From NCBI GenBank assembly GCA_014281115.1, contig JACONQ010000001.1:310001-374000 (forward strand): a stretch of 64,000 bases of DNA. Reading direction: 5' to 3'. A program made the position numbers and the translations under genes. Of the stretch, positions 32,867 to 43,502 are shown piece after piece. The notes under the pieces were generated by a model. The model ran no database searches. It was given only the letters and a program-made list of their open reading frames with translations, and had not been told where the DNA came from. The stretch is from Laburnicola sp. R22_1 (lineage: Eukaryota > Ascomycota > Dothideomycetes > Pleosporales > Didymosphaeriaceae). Every line of letters starts with the position of its first letter. Positions within the stretch are counted from its first letter, which is position 1.

Positions 32867-33544
32867 AGTGTTGTAGAGGGAAGAAATTTGTGTAGTGTAG
32901 AACGGTTGATTGATTGACTGTATTAGGAGGGATTCTTACGTTCGTTCAGTTTCGAATGAGCTATGCTATCGATTGCTATGCCCACTCCCATGAAATAATT
33001 CGTGTCTGATGCAAAGATGCTCCCAAAGTCGACACAGCAACTATAAACTGCCCTAGAAGGTAGAAATACCTAGATAAGCTTCTTTTATACAAGGAGTTAC
33101 TTCTAGTTATGTTAAACAAATTATAAATATAGTTTGCATGCTATATGGTTGGCTGTCTGGGGTGGTACCATCGGATACGAATTATTTCATGGGGGTGTGC
33201 CTGGCACGGTAACCATCCAAAAGCCTCACTCACTCACTCGTGATGCGTGCATGCATGGTATCCGCCCACCAAATCAACACCCCACCTCACACAAGCCCCG
33301 CTATATACGCTCCAACACCAGCAGATTAGAGATGAGCAACAATCAAAGTCGATAAGAAAGGATTCCTCGAGCCCTTGCTACCTCCAAACCAGCTAGATCC
33401 ATAAAAAGCAAGCCTAGCGCACCGCTTCCCTGCCCTACCATCCCACTACTACGCCGCCCCCACCTCTAAGCATCTTCTACTATCCACACATCACACAGCC
33501 AAACAACCATACACAACAAATAAAACAAGAAAACCCCTACACAG
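32867..33544. other. Intergenic region with MITE copy
   Basis: 678 bp between alcohol oxidase and a GNAT gene. It contains the terminator, the inverted-repeat element at 32983-33197 and C-rich DNA before the next ATG. Confidence 0.5.
32983..33197. mobile_element. MITE-like element, family A copy 1
   Basis: The two ends are inverted copies of about 30 bp: catgaaataattcgt at the left and its complement acgaattatttcatg at the right, extended by C/G runs. The interior is AT-rich and has no coding capacity. Related copies are at 52612-52786 and 63662-63811, sharing both ends and an internal ataaatatagttt-like block. Size and structure fit a non-autonomous DNA transposon. Target-site duplication could not be fixed. 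It sits 117 bp beyond the alcohol oxidase stop. Confidence 0.8.
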
Positions 33545-34219
33545 ATGACAATGCCACCCACCCCCTTCATCCGCCCCTACACCCCCACCGACTACCCCGC
33601 CGGCCTCCACATCTTCCACACCACAATCCACTCCGCAATAAACTACCCCCCCGCCAACACAATCGCCTCGCACCTCTACTACGCCGCCTACGTCACCCTC
33701 TCCCCATCCACCTGCTTCGTTCTCGACTCCGGCACCGGCCACGCAGTCGGCTACATAATCGGCACCCCCTCCACACCCGCCTTCTCCGACCGCTGGCGCA
33801 AAGAATACATCCCCACTCTCGACTCCGCGCTCCTCCCACCCCCAGACACGCACACCTCCTCCGCAGCGATGCAAACAGACCAAGTGCGCGGCCTCCGCAG
33901 CGCCCTGTACGCAGGCGAATGCAGCATGTTACAGCACCTACCCGACGCATTGGCCCTCTATCCCGCGCACTTGCACGTCAACATCTTGCCTGAGTTCCAG
34001 GTTCAAGGGTGGGGAGCACGGCTTGTTGATGTTTTTCTGGAGGCTGTGAGGGGGCAGGGGGCGCGGGGGGTGCATTTGGGTATGGTGGCGGGGAATGAGG
34101 GGGCGGGGAGGTTTTATGAGAGATTGGGGTTTGGGCGGTTTGGGGCGGTTTTGGATGGGGGGGTTAGTGGGGAGGCGGGGAGGGAGGGGTATGCCGTTTG
34201 TTTGGTGAGGGCGTTGTGA
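33545..34219 (+). CDS. GNAT-family N-acetyltransferase
   Basis: A single-exon gene of 224 residues with an ATG at 33545. The N-terminal MPPTPFIRPYTPTDYPAG is a typical start strand of GNAT proteins. The acetyl-CoA loop is VQGWGARLVDVFLEAV (Q/R-x-x-G-x-A), and the C-terminal motif is GMVAGNEGAGRFYERLGFGRFG, with the conserved Asn and Tyr of motif B. Between them is a long loop with a Pro-rich insertion. Some relatives are fused to or resemble the acetyltransferase part of O-GlcNAcase-type enzymes, but I cannot assign a substrate. The third codon positions are C-rich in the first half and G-rich in the second, giving the plus strand an abrupt C-to-G skew near 33980. Confidence 0.8.
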   Translation: MTMPPTPFIRPYTPTDYPAGLHIFHTTIHSAINYPPANTIASHLYYAAYVTLSPSTCFVLDSGTGHAVGYIIGTPSTPAFSDRWRKEYIPTLDSALLPPPDTHTSSAAMQTDQVRGLRSALYAGECSMLQHLPDALALYPAHLHVNILPEFQVQGWGARLVDVFLEAVRGQGARGVHLGMVAGNEGAGRFYERLGFGRFGAVLDGGVSGEAGREGYAVCLVRAL

Positions 34220-34357
34220 GGTCGATGGGGGGTAGCCGAACGGGCCATGTCACACACATCCATATGACGCACAGTGCTGACGCGGCCAGGGCTGCAGAGG
34301 TATTCACGTCTGCAATCAAGTTCAAGCTGTAAGGTTATTTCACCTTCTGGCGAGGAG

Positions 34358-35762
34358 ATGCAACGACCATATCGAGCAGACATGTGTGACACCGGGCCCT
34401 ACCATGACACCGATACTGCTTCTGCTGATTCCACGGTCAGATTGACACCCGCTACCACGTTCAACTACCCGCTTGAAGCGCCCGTTGAAGATAAACAAAC
34501 CGTGATTGTGGGCGGAGGATCTATGGGTTTGTGGATCGCTTTACATCTTGCTGGTGGTCTGGCGAAACCGTCTACCAAAGGCAACAATGACAGCAGCATT
34601 ATTGTTATGGAGGCCGAGGACTCTACGTTTGGGGCTACCTCTGGGACATGTACAGGGTGCCTTCACTATGGATTTTCGGGTACAAAACTAAAAGACTTAG
34701 GAGAACACAGTTTCGCGTTATGGAGAGACTTGGCTAGGGAAGAGAAGTTTCGATCAGCGGTTGGCTTGCGGTTTGACTCCATCTTCGGATTGCATAAAAC
34801 TGAAGGGGAGGCCCGCGAGGTTCTACCAGACTGGATTCGAGCAGCCGATACGTGGAGGACGAACACAGAATTTTCGCGGCCTATGAAGGCGATGGTGTAA
34901 GTATCTATACAGTCCTGACTTTTCTAACGGGAATCCACCACTAACTGTGCGGGCTAGCAATCCCACTGGGGTAGGAAAATGGCTCACCCAAGCATGTACC
35001 GACCTAGGTGTCCAAATTTGGACTTCCACGACGGTTACGTCCGTTATGTTGGACGCGGAGCACAGAGCCACAGCCGTTGCTGGCCATCGACACGACGAGT
35101 CGCCATTTACGATGGCATGCCAAAAATTTATTCTCGCAGGCGGGCCTTAGACCCCTTCAGTCTACAAAGGCCTCTTTCCCTCATCGCCGGTGCGTTTAGA
35201 CTCCTCTATAGACGCTGGAGACTGGATGTTATTCCGCAACCCCAATCAGACTGTAGAACAATCAGTTGCTTTCGTTGCGCTAGACGATATCGTGGGCGAA
35301 AAGTTGGAGTTTGCCGGTAGAGGCGATGGAACGATCTAGGTGTGCGGGCGCAGGGCTCACAATGGCGCCCTTCCGCCTGTGGGCACGTCCGCTCAAGCGG
35401 ACACCAATATGATCGCCGAGCTCACAGGGCGTGCTTATCGGTTCCTGAAGGTACACCATACCGATAACCCTGCGACTTTTGAAGAGCTGCAAGTCGTTAG
35501 TTTCGGACGCGCGTACAGGCCAACTACACCGTCGGGTCGTCCCATCATGTCCGCGGTGACGCCTGACCAGCTTTCCGGCACTACTACCCTAGGTAGTTGC
35601 ACCACCACCATGCAGTCGAATGTATTCCTATGTTGGGGCCACGGTTCATACGGTTTGACGCTATGACCTGGATCAGGAAGACTTATGAGTGAAATCATTC
35701 AAGGCGTTACTCCGGATATCGATCTCTCTCCGTTTCAGATTCTTATGGTCTCGCGGGACTGA
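34358..35762 (+). pseudogene. FAD-dependent amino-acid-oxidase-type protein, inactivated
   Basis: A DAO-family reading frame in two exons, 34358-34896 and 34958-35762, with one intact intron (gtaagt..gctag). The N-terminal Rossmann motif is TVIVGGGSMGLWIALHLAG, followed by TFGATSGTCTGCLHYGF and a NPTGVGKWLTQA segment. The frame continues to a natural-looking end with no shift, but is interrupted by three in-frame stops: TAG at 35148-35150 (after KFILAGGP, where relatives often have Trp), TAG at 35337-35339 and TGA at 35664-35666. Each can arise from Trp, Gln or Arg codons by C:G-to-T:A change, as RIP does. If the first stop is respected, a truncated protein of about 243 residues would lack the C-terminal substrate domain. 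A family-R2 repeat copy overlaps the very end. Confidence 0.8.
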
Positions 35763-35822
35763 GCTGTAGTACTAGGACACAAGTTACCCCAGGATAGGCG
35801 ATACGAAGGCTGAATGTACTTA
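35757..35822 (-). repeat. Dispersed repeat family R2, copy in minus orientation
   Basis: Reads gttaccccaggata followed by ggcgatacgaaggct, which aligns in inverted orientation with 36998-37072. The outer part tgagctgtagtacta also matches the complement of the other copy. The pair encloses the F-box-like gene at 36143-36919. Confidence 0.7.
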
Positions 35823-36142
35823 CACTGTTGTCATCTGGTTGTATTTTGTATGCTGAATAAGATGGTGAATGAATTTGGAAGAGAGCTCCCTTGAATGGAG
35901 ATGATATCACGCAATATTCACGTGGAATTGAAATACTGGTGCCCTTGTATAATGATAGATCATACCGTTATACCTCGTTCGCTGATGTGATGGGACTGTG
36001 ATGTCGACCAATGAGCGCATGCAGTGCGTGTGATTGATACCTACCCGCTACAAATAGAGATCAAATCCCCACCACACCCACACACACCCACGAACGCCTG
36101 CTCACAGCAACCCGCCCGCGCATATCCATTCGCCCACCCAAG
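35763..36142. other. Intergenic region before F-box-like gene
   Basis: 380 bp with part of an R2 repeat at the left edge and the promoter of the next gene. Nothing else recognised. Confidence 0.4.
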
Positions 36143-36919
36143 ATGGCTGGCCGACGCTCAAAGAATTCGAATAAGAAGGCACGTTGCCTTTCAAAGGGCG
36201 CACAACCCGGCAACAGCGCACCGCCAGAACCCAACAAGAACCTCATCCTCAAACTCCCGCGCGAGCTACGAGACCAAATTTACGACTATGTGCTTCCGGA
36301 GGAATTTCAAATAGCCATCATGTGGTGGGATTCGAGCACGCCGCGCGACTTCTACGACAGGCACGGCTATCTACTTGCGAATCGCCAAATCCGACGCGAA
36401 ATCTTGGACACGCTCTACAGAACTCGACGTTTCAAGCTGCCTTACGGATACTGGGAACATGAGATCCTACCTACCATACGGCAAAGGAAGTCAATACGAC
36501 ATCTACATTGGACGCCATACGAGACTAATCTTCAACATCCACCAGGTGACGCAACCCTCGAATACATTTGGAAAGAAGCACCAGATTTGGAGATGTTTAT
36601 CCAGGAAGGAAAAGTAAAATGGTTCGTTCGGAACGTGCCAGAGCTTTTCAAGATGTTCAAAAACATAAAAAGCTTAAAGCTGGAGATGAAAATAGATCCG
36701 TACGAGTCGTGTTCCTCGGATTCTGAAGACGGCATTCTTCCCAGGAATGATTACGTGGGAGATTTGGTGGTGGAATCCGATGCTTTTGCCATGGCATTCA
36801 AGGACTTTGATATTGAGAAACAGGGGTGGTCTTGTCCAATATTGCTTGGGTTTCGGGCTGTGGAGAATATGAAGGTTACACCGCAGACCGGCTTCGAGGA
36901 TGCGGTGAACGATATATGA
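36143..36919 (+). CDS. F-box-like / 2EXR-type hypothetical protein
   Basis: A single-exon gene of 258 residues from the ATG at 36143. After a basic start (MAGRRSKNSNKKARC) there is KNLILKLPRELRDQIYDYVL, the Leu-Pro-x-Glu-[LIV]-R motif of F-box-like fungal proteins, then YLLANRQIRREILDTLYR, also common in this family. A second half with LEMFIQEGKVKWFVRNVPELF and an acidic SSDSEDG loop follows. It resembles the protein at 2960-3850 in architecture but not closely in sequence. Function unknown. The gene is bounded by inverted R2 repeats at 35757-35822 and 36998-37072, so it may have moved or be subject to local silencing. Confidence 0.7.
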   Translation: MAGRRSKNSNKKARCLSKGAQPGNSAPPEPNKNLILKLPRELRDQIYDYVLPEEFQIAIMWWDSSTPRDFYDRHGYLLANRQIRREILDTLYRTRRFKLPYGYWEHEILPTIRQRKSIRHLHWTPYETNLQHPPGDATLEYIWKEAPDLEMFIQEGKVKWFVRNVPELFKMFKNIKSLKLEMKIDPYESCSSDSEDGILPRNDYVGDLVVESDAFAMAFKDFDIEKQGWSCPILLGFRAVENMKVTPQTGFEDAVNDI

Positions 36920-36997
36920 ATCCTCACTCGTAAACCGCATTCGGAGAATGCAAGCACTAGCGGGGGGCATAGGTACTAGACAAATGTTTGAACATAG

Positions 36998-37072
36998 TTA
37001 GCCTAGCATCACTTATCCTGGGGTAACATATTGTACTTAGGCTTTTGTGCTAGTACTGTAGGGCTCACCTGT
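36998..37072 (+). repeat. Dispersed repeat family R2, copy
   Basis: Contains tatcctggggtaac and then cttaggcttttgtgctagta. It matches 55274-55393 over most of its length and the complement of 35757-35822. No terminal inverted repeat is clearly preserved here. Confidence 0.75.
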
Positions 37073-37412
37073 CTACACTAATCCGTAGTTTATGTGCGAG
37101 GTTTAATCCAGAGCAGGCGGGCTAGGTGAGCAGAAGCACTAGCGGTTTTCAGAAGACATACTGAAGCTGACGTGAGAGCAACTCAGATCTTTCTATTCTA
37201 TGCCTCATAGAGAAAGCATCATCTTGCAAGAACGTGATGCTCAATCTGGCTTCAATGCTATTTTTCAATTCACTATTGCTACTTTGACCTTCACATTTTT
37301 TCCCAACCTCTCACGGGCCAATATCTGCATGGCGACCTGGACAAGGTATCCTTCGCTAAAATGCGCCTCTCCCCAACAAAGTCCAATAAAGTCTAATAAA
37401 GTCGTCCTCTTC

Positions 37413-37466
37413 GGACGATGGGATCTCTCGGCACCGGGTAACCGGCCACGAGCCGGTTTACCCTGC
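37413..37466. repeat. Two small inverted repeats upstream of the transporter
   Basis: tcgtcc-tcttc-ggacga forms a perfect 6-bp stem at about 37413-37429. gggtaaccggc and gccggtttaccc around 37437-37464 pair with one unmatched base across a cacga loop. They could be factor-binding palindromes or transposon scars. Confidence 0.45.
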
Positions 37467-38087
37467 TTAAGCGTGGTTCCGCCCGAAGCCAAGGCTTTGC
37501 GTCCGCAACGCCACAACCGCCGAGACGTCGTGCTTTTCTTGGAGCGGCTCACGCTCTTCCAGAGTTTCGTTAGTACTATTCTAGCCGGCTGCGCTAGGCA
37601 CTTATCACGCAATTTGTTTACCCTGCTACTCCTATACCAGCTCGAAGAGATGTCTTTGCTGTCTTTCTGCGGTTGGCAACACCAATATCAGCCAGATCCA
37701 ACGGTTTTTCACTATCCCACCGGTGCACCCTTGGCGAAGCGGAGGTTGCTACCCCGGAACTTGGTCCAACGGCGCTTTCATGGCACTGCTCCACCATGAT
37801 GTCAACACGGCACTCTTATCGGTCACGAGACGTGCAAGGAAGTCCTTGGATTTACATATGCCAACATCCGGAGTCTTAGCCTGTTGGCCTTGTCCCGCCG
37901 ATGACAAGCAACGAGAAGACGGCCGGAATCGAGTAAGCATGGTGGCATATAAAGGGCCTCAGGGTCTCCCATACAGAGCTTGTCGTCGGAGCAGGTCCTG
38001 TGTTTTGCGACCTAAGAGCACTGCGTTCGCGTTCTGAAACGCTTCTTTTTTTAAGATCAGAAGCCTAGTCTCGTAATATCTTATGCC

Positions 38088-40190
38088 ATGCCGCCCCAAA
38101 AGCCAGAAATCGAAGCCTCAGACCCCGATCTGCCGGGCGATAGCGACAAGCTCTCTATCAATAACACACAATACGACGAACATGCTTCCGGGCCGCGAGG
38201 CTCTGTCGCCAGCGCGGCCCGCCAGGCGTCTGTCGCAGCTCGTCTTCGCAACCCGCTTACTGGGATGAGCGAAGAGGAAGTCCTTCGCGACGTCGATGCA
38301 TGGGTCGACGAGAAAGGACTCGGAGAGTACCGGGACGAGTTCCAAAAGGGTGCACTGATTGCAAGAGTTGGACAGCGAGAAGACGGCTTCGAGTATGTTT
38401 CGCAGTTGAGTGAGGAAGAAAAGGGTTGGCTGAGACACGAGATTACGCACCGCTGGGACCATCCATTCATGTTGTACTTCCTGGTTATCCTATGTGCAGG
38501 GAGTGCGATTGTGCAAGGCATGGATCAAACAGCTGTCAATGGCGCGCAGGTACATGCAACTCACCTCAACATCTCAAACTCGAAACGAGACTAATATGTG
38601 TTGTAGCTTTTTTACTTCGACGAGTTTGGCATTACAAACGAATGGCAGCAAGGTCTTCTCAACGGTGCACCGTACCTCTGCTCCGCCCTCATCGGCTGCT
38701 GGACCAACGCTCCCCTGAACAAGCTTTTCGGCCGCCGTGGCACCATCTTCATCTCCTGCTTCATCTCCTTTGCCACTGGCTTCTGGATGGCCGGCGCTGA
38801 CAGCTGGTACAACCTCCTCCTCGCACGTTTCGCGCTAGGATTCGCCGTCGGTGCCAAATCTTCCACCACGCCTGTCTATGCGGCAGAGAGCGCGCCCAAG
38901 ACAATTCGCGGCGCTCTTACCATGATGTGGCAAATGTGGACAGCTTTCGGGATCATGCTCGGCTTCGCCGTCAGTGTGGCGTTCGAGAAGGTGGATTTTC
39001 TGGGTGAAAACAGCCAGTGGAGATGGATGTTGGCTAGCACCGCTATCCCGCCGTTCTTCGTCATGATTCAGGTCTACTTGTGCCCCGAATCGCCGAGATG
39101 GTATGTATCATCCATATGTTTCCTTCTTTCCCTCTCGGTGAGAATAGCCTACAGGAAAAAAAATCCGTTTCCTTCCCGAACAACAGTGCTTACCATATAT
39201 AGGTACATGGAGAAGGGCAAATACGACAATGCTTTCAAATCACTCTGCCGTCTCCGGAAGCACAAGATCCAAGCCGCACGCGACATGTACTATGCGTACA
39301 AGCTGCTCGAAATCGAGCGTGCCGAACGCGAAGGCAGGAATCTCTTCAAGGAACTCTTCTTCGTGCGACGGAACCGCCGCGCAGCACAGTCGTCCTTCTT
39401 CGTAATGTTCATGCAACAATTCTGCGGCGTGAACGTCATCGCCTACTACAGTAATTTTTCCCACCGGCCATTCCTCTCACGCGACGCCAACTAACCACCA
39501 CCAGGTTCCACCATCTTCGAAAGAGGCGGCTTCACGCGGTCCAACGCGCTCCTCGTCTCCCTAGGCACAGGTGCAACCAACTGGCTCTTCGCCATCCCCG
39601 CCATCTACACCATCGACACCTTCGGCCGCCGCAACCTCCTCCTCACCACCTTCCCGCTCATGGGCATCTGCCTCCTCTGGTGCGGCATGTCGTTCTTCCT
39701 CCCGGACCCCTCCACCGGCCGCCTCGCCAGCATCGCCGCCGCAATCTTCACCTTCATGGCCGTCTACTCCCCCGGCGAAGGCCCCGTCCCCTTCACCTAC
39801 AGCGCCGAAGCCTTCCCCCTGCACCTCCGCGACGTCGGCATGAGCTTCGCGACCGCCACCTGCTGGGGCTTCAACTTCATCCTGTCGCTCACGTGGCCGC
39901 CGCTCGTGCGCGCCTTCACGCCCCAGGGCGCGTTTGGGTGGTACGCGGCGTGGAACTTTTTTGGCTGGGTGTATTGCTATTTTTTGCTGCCGGAGACGAA
40001 GGGGCTTACGTTGGAGGAGCTGGATACTGTGTTTGATGTTGGGAATCGGGATTTTGCGAGGTATTATAGGGAGAAGTTGCCGTGGTATATGCAGAAGCAT
40101 GTTTTGAGGAGGGATGTGGAGCCGATGGAGCCGTTGTATCAGTGGCAGGAGGAGACGCCGGGGATGTTTGAGGAGAAGGAGAAGGTTTAA
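38088..40190 (+). CDS. MFS sugar/polyol transporter
   Basis: Four exons, 38088-38549, 38607-39100, 39203-39450 and 39505-40190, encode 629 residues. The long hydrophilic N-terminus (about 125 residues) precedes the first membrane helix FMLYFLVILCAGSAIVQGMD. Sugar-porter marks are NKLFGRRGTIFISCFIS (the G-R-[RK] loop), LARFALGFAVGAKSSTTPVYAAE, PESPRWY, DTFGRRNLLL and PETKGLTLEELDTVFD. It fits the 12-helix sugar transporter family, nearest in style to myo-inositol or polyol carriers, but the substrate is not decidable. The 102-nt intron 2 is open in frame, so its retention would add 34 residues inside the central loop. It converges on the kelch gene. Confidence 0.9.
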
Positions 40191-40893
40191 GTGTGGGGTG
40201 CTTGGGTAGGTTCGGGTTCGTGCGGGGTGAGTTGGAGGTCGGTTGGGGCGTGGTTGGAGTGGAGTGGAAGTAGTGAGTGAGTGGTTGGACGCCCTTTCTG
40301 GTATAATAGGCTACTGGTTGGACGTCATGACGTGTAGCCGAGGACGCGAAGCGGCGATTACATACCGATACCCAGAGTAGATATTTTAATTGCTTTAATA
40401 GTCGGCTTTCGCATTTACTTCGCTTTCGCGGGGCTGAGCTGAGCAAAGAAATTCCACTGCATCAATACCAAAGCGAGCATCATCACAGCGTCCAATGTAT
40501 TCCACGCATCAACCAGTCCCTACTATACACCCCGAAAGCAAATATCTCCCTAGTTACCTGAGCGGCACAACTATATGCCCAACACAGACCTTAGGCCATA
40601 CAGCCAATCCTCCTATCCCATTTCCCACACCAGAAAAACCAAATCAGGCAAGAAGTAGATATACTATAAACCATTAATGTGCCTATAATTCCATACGTAT
40701 ATACCAAGCCCCCACCCAACCCTTTATACTGCAGAAAAACAACCTGGATATCAAACAGGAAAGAAAAAGCAAAAGCAAGAGGCATATATGCATATCCGCT
40801 CATTTCCAACCCAACCCAAACCCAGCCCACCCACCCACTCAGATAAACGCCTATACAAAGACCATGCCACGCCACCCATCACTCCTCCATCAG
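40191..40893. other. Convergent intergenic region
   Basis: 703 bp between the transporter and kelch stops, increasingly A/C-rich on the plus strand. It should contain both terminators; no gene seen. Confidence 0.4.
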
Positions 40894-43502
40894 TCAATCC
40901 CGATTAATAACCCTCAAACTCCTCCTCGGATTCAACAACACGCCCCTCGTCCCCCAAAAAGCCGGCTCCTGCCCATCCAACAAATCATCCGTCGAACTCC
41001 CCACACTACTCCGCCTCCCCAGCGCATCCACCCCGCCACCAGCAACCCCAGCAGCCCCCGCATACCCAAGCGGAACCCGCTCGTCGCTCACACGAATCGC
41101 ACTGCCGTCCGTGCCCCGCGTCCCCCCCCTATCCGTAGAATTCGTATGACTGTGGCTGCTCAGGAGGCCCCCCGCGGCGCCGCCCGCCGTGCCGAACTTT
41201 TCCGCATTGGTGTGCTGCGTGACCATCGCGGCGTGCTGTTTCCAGATGGCGACTTGCTTGCGGTAGACCCAGGCGCAGAAGGCGAAATAGGCGGCAACGA
41301 AGAAGAAGACGCCTGCGACGACGCCGGCGACAATGGCGCCGATGCGCGTGCCGCGGTTGCCGCCGCTGTTGGAGGCGCCCGAGTCGACGGTCTGCGTGAT
41401 GATGGCGCCGTTCGGGCCCGTGACCGTGTACATTTGCGGGGAGCCGGATTTGAAGGGCCCGTCTGTGGGGGTTTGGACGGGCTTGGTGATGGTGGCGCCG
41501 CCGGTGGCTTCGCCGCCGATGACGTCCTGGACGGGGGCGGGGACCGCGTAGCCGTAGCTGCCTTCGAGGCCGGCTTTGTGGTCGAAGCCGCGTTGGTTGG
41601 CTTGTTGGCCGAGGGGGTTGCCGGGGTCGTCTTCGGCGCCGGTGAAGGCTTTGGTGACTTTGTCGCCTGTGAGGGCGTTGAAGGTTTCGCTCCAAGAAAG
41701 GCTGGACATGTTGAATGAGTAGATGCCTGGGCTTTCGCAGCCGATTTCACGCCCGATGTAGCCGCCTACTACGATCATTTGACCGTCCCAGACGTGGCAG
41801 GAGTGCCCTGCGCGAGGGGGCGGTACGCTCTGTTTGTCTTGGTCGACTTCGATCCATGTGAAGGATGGGATGGAGAGGATCCACATGTCGTCGTATTGAG
41901 TTTGGTTACCTGCGGGCTGCAGGCTTTGGCCGCCGAACATGTACACGTTGTAGGAAGAACCACTATCTTCTGTCAGCCTGGACGAGGAAGCACAAACAGT
42001 CAGTGAGCACTCACTCTGCAGCACCTGCTACCACAGCGCAGGGGTTGACGCGGTACTTGGGCATCGTGCCTGATGTGCTCTGTTTGTACCAAGTCGAGTT
42101 CTTAATGTCATACACATCGATGACATTCATCTGAGCCTAACTGCTGTTAATATTCTGGATAGTACGTGTGAAGAAGCGTGCACATACAAACGTATCGTTG
42201 TCTCCGCCCGACACACCGACCAAGGTACCTTGTTCGCCGAATCCAGGGACATACACTATAATGCCATCTGCGCGTTCAGGAAAAGAACCAGTCTCCTGAA
42301 GCCCGCCCTCTGTAATGTTGCGAAACACGCCCCCTTCGCCGGCCGTCTTGCCATCCTTCAGATCATCGACGGCGTCATTCGAGTATCCTGGGAATGTGAA
42401 TTCGAGTAGACTCTTCAGATATATCCTCTTGATCTGGTTGCTCCAGCCTTCAGTGGTGAACAAGTCCTGGTGACCGCCAAAGTAGTATCCGCGGCCCAGA
42501 TTCGGCACGCTGAAACCAGCACCCTCTGCGGCTCGCTGCACTGACTGACCTGCTTCCGCAGCGTTGTCTCCAGCGGAAGTCTTTGGGTCCTTGTGCTCCA
42601 CCCACTCTTTCTCGCTGATCTTGTATTCCCATAGCGAGTTGGGGCCCGGCTCTTCAACGGGGTTCTCGGAAAATTCGCCGCCGTAGAGGTACAGGGAAGA
42701 GTGCGAGTTCCAAAGATAACCCAAAGAGACGGCCGGTGGACCAGAGGGTTTCGGAAGACCCTCAAGAGCCGGGCTGGAGATCTGCCAAGATTTTGTCAAA
42801 TCGAGCGCGAGGAAGTCGTTGGCTGCAGACGAATGTTAGCGTGGTACTTTGGGCGATTACAAGAGTGTGCTTACTCCAGGTATCGCTTTGTTGCTGTGCA
42901 TCGTTGCTGGTCCGAAATCCGTACATGTAGAGCGTTCCATTAACAACGGCGGCTATGCACATTAGCCTGTTTCCAATAGCGGCGCATCACTGAAACTCAC
43001 ATTGGCCGGCCCATCGTCTGCATACTTGAACCTCCGAGTCCTGTCGTCTATCTATTTGCGAGTTGGTTGCAAAGCCAAGCGAGTCCCGCGGAATGATGCC
43101 TCCACGTACGCCAACAGGCGAGACATAGCTGATCTGGAGGATGGGTAAGACCAGACCAAGCACGATTGCGAGCAGTCCCAATTTCAAAAGCTTCTGAGAT
43201 ATCACGTCCTGCCGGGGTTGTATGGTAGTCAAGGTCTCGTCGGCGTCTGATTCGGTATCTGTCTCCCAATCGTCCTCGTCGGCTTGCCGGTCTTCCTCGG
43301 TCTCATCGAATATGTCGTTCTTGCTTCGAAACCGCATCGTCCGCGCCGGTCGCTTTTCTCTCAATTTTGGGCTCGACAAGATGGTCGGAGCCGGGCTCCT
43401 TTCCCTCCGCACTTGCTCTTCATCCACCAGTCCGACTTCCATGAACACCGACTTCCGACGAGCTGATGGCGTGAGCGCGGGTTGGGGTTGAATTGGGTCC
43501 AT
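40894..43502 (-). CDS. Kelch-repeat protein with two membrane segments
   Basis: Five minus-strand exons, 43001-43502, 42875-42952, 42188-42822, 42015-42136 and 40894-41962, encode 801 residues. An acidic cytosolic-type N-terminus leads to a first hydrophobic segment at about residues 118-136 (KLGLLAIVLGLVLPILQIS). The kelch propeller follows: VVNGTLYMYGF, SLYLYGGEFSENP, GRGYYFGGHQD, GTLVGVSGGDND, SSYNVYMFGGQS and MIVVGGYIG are blade cores with paired Gly. A Ser/Thr-rich stalk precedes a second membrane segment, GAIVAGVVAGVFFFVAAYFAFCAWVYRKQ (shown here in part), near residue 630, and a 170-residue Gly/Ser-rich tail. Fungal relatives are often called cell-wall anchored or galactose-oxidase-like proteins. 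With two segments both ends would be cytosolic and the propeller luminal or extracellular. Confidence 0.85.

Larger units (their letters stand above)
36920..38087. other. Intergenic region before the sugar transporter
   Basis: 1.17 kb with an R2 repeat, a GC-rich centre (37400-37560) containing two small hairpins, and no gene with family support. A 199-codon open frame from an ATG at 37200 has no recognisable domain and is judged accidental. Confidence 0.45.

Noticed and set aside
37200..37799. A 199-codon open frame starting with ATG upstream of the sugar transporter
   Set aside because: No domain, uneven composition, and it overlaps hairpins and repeats; no splice or promoter support.
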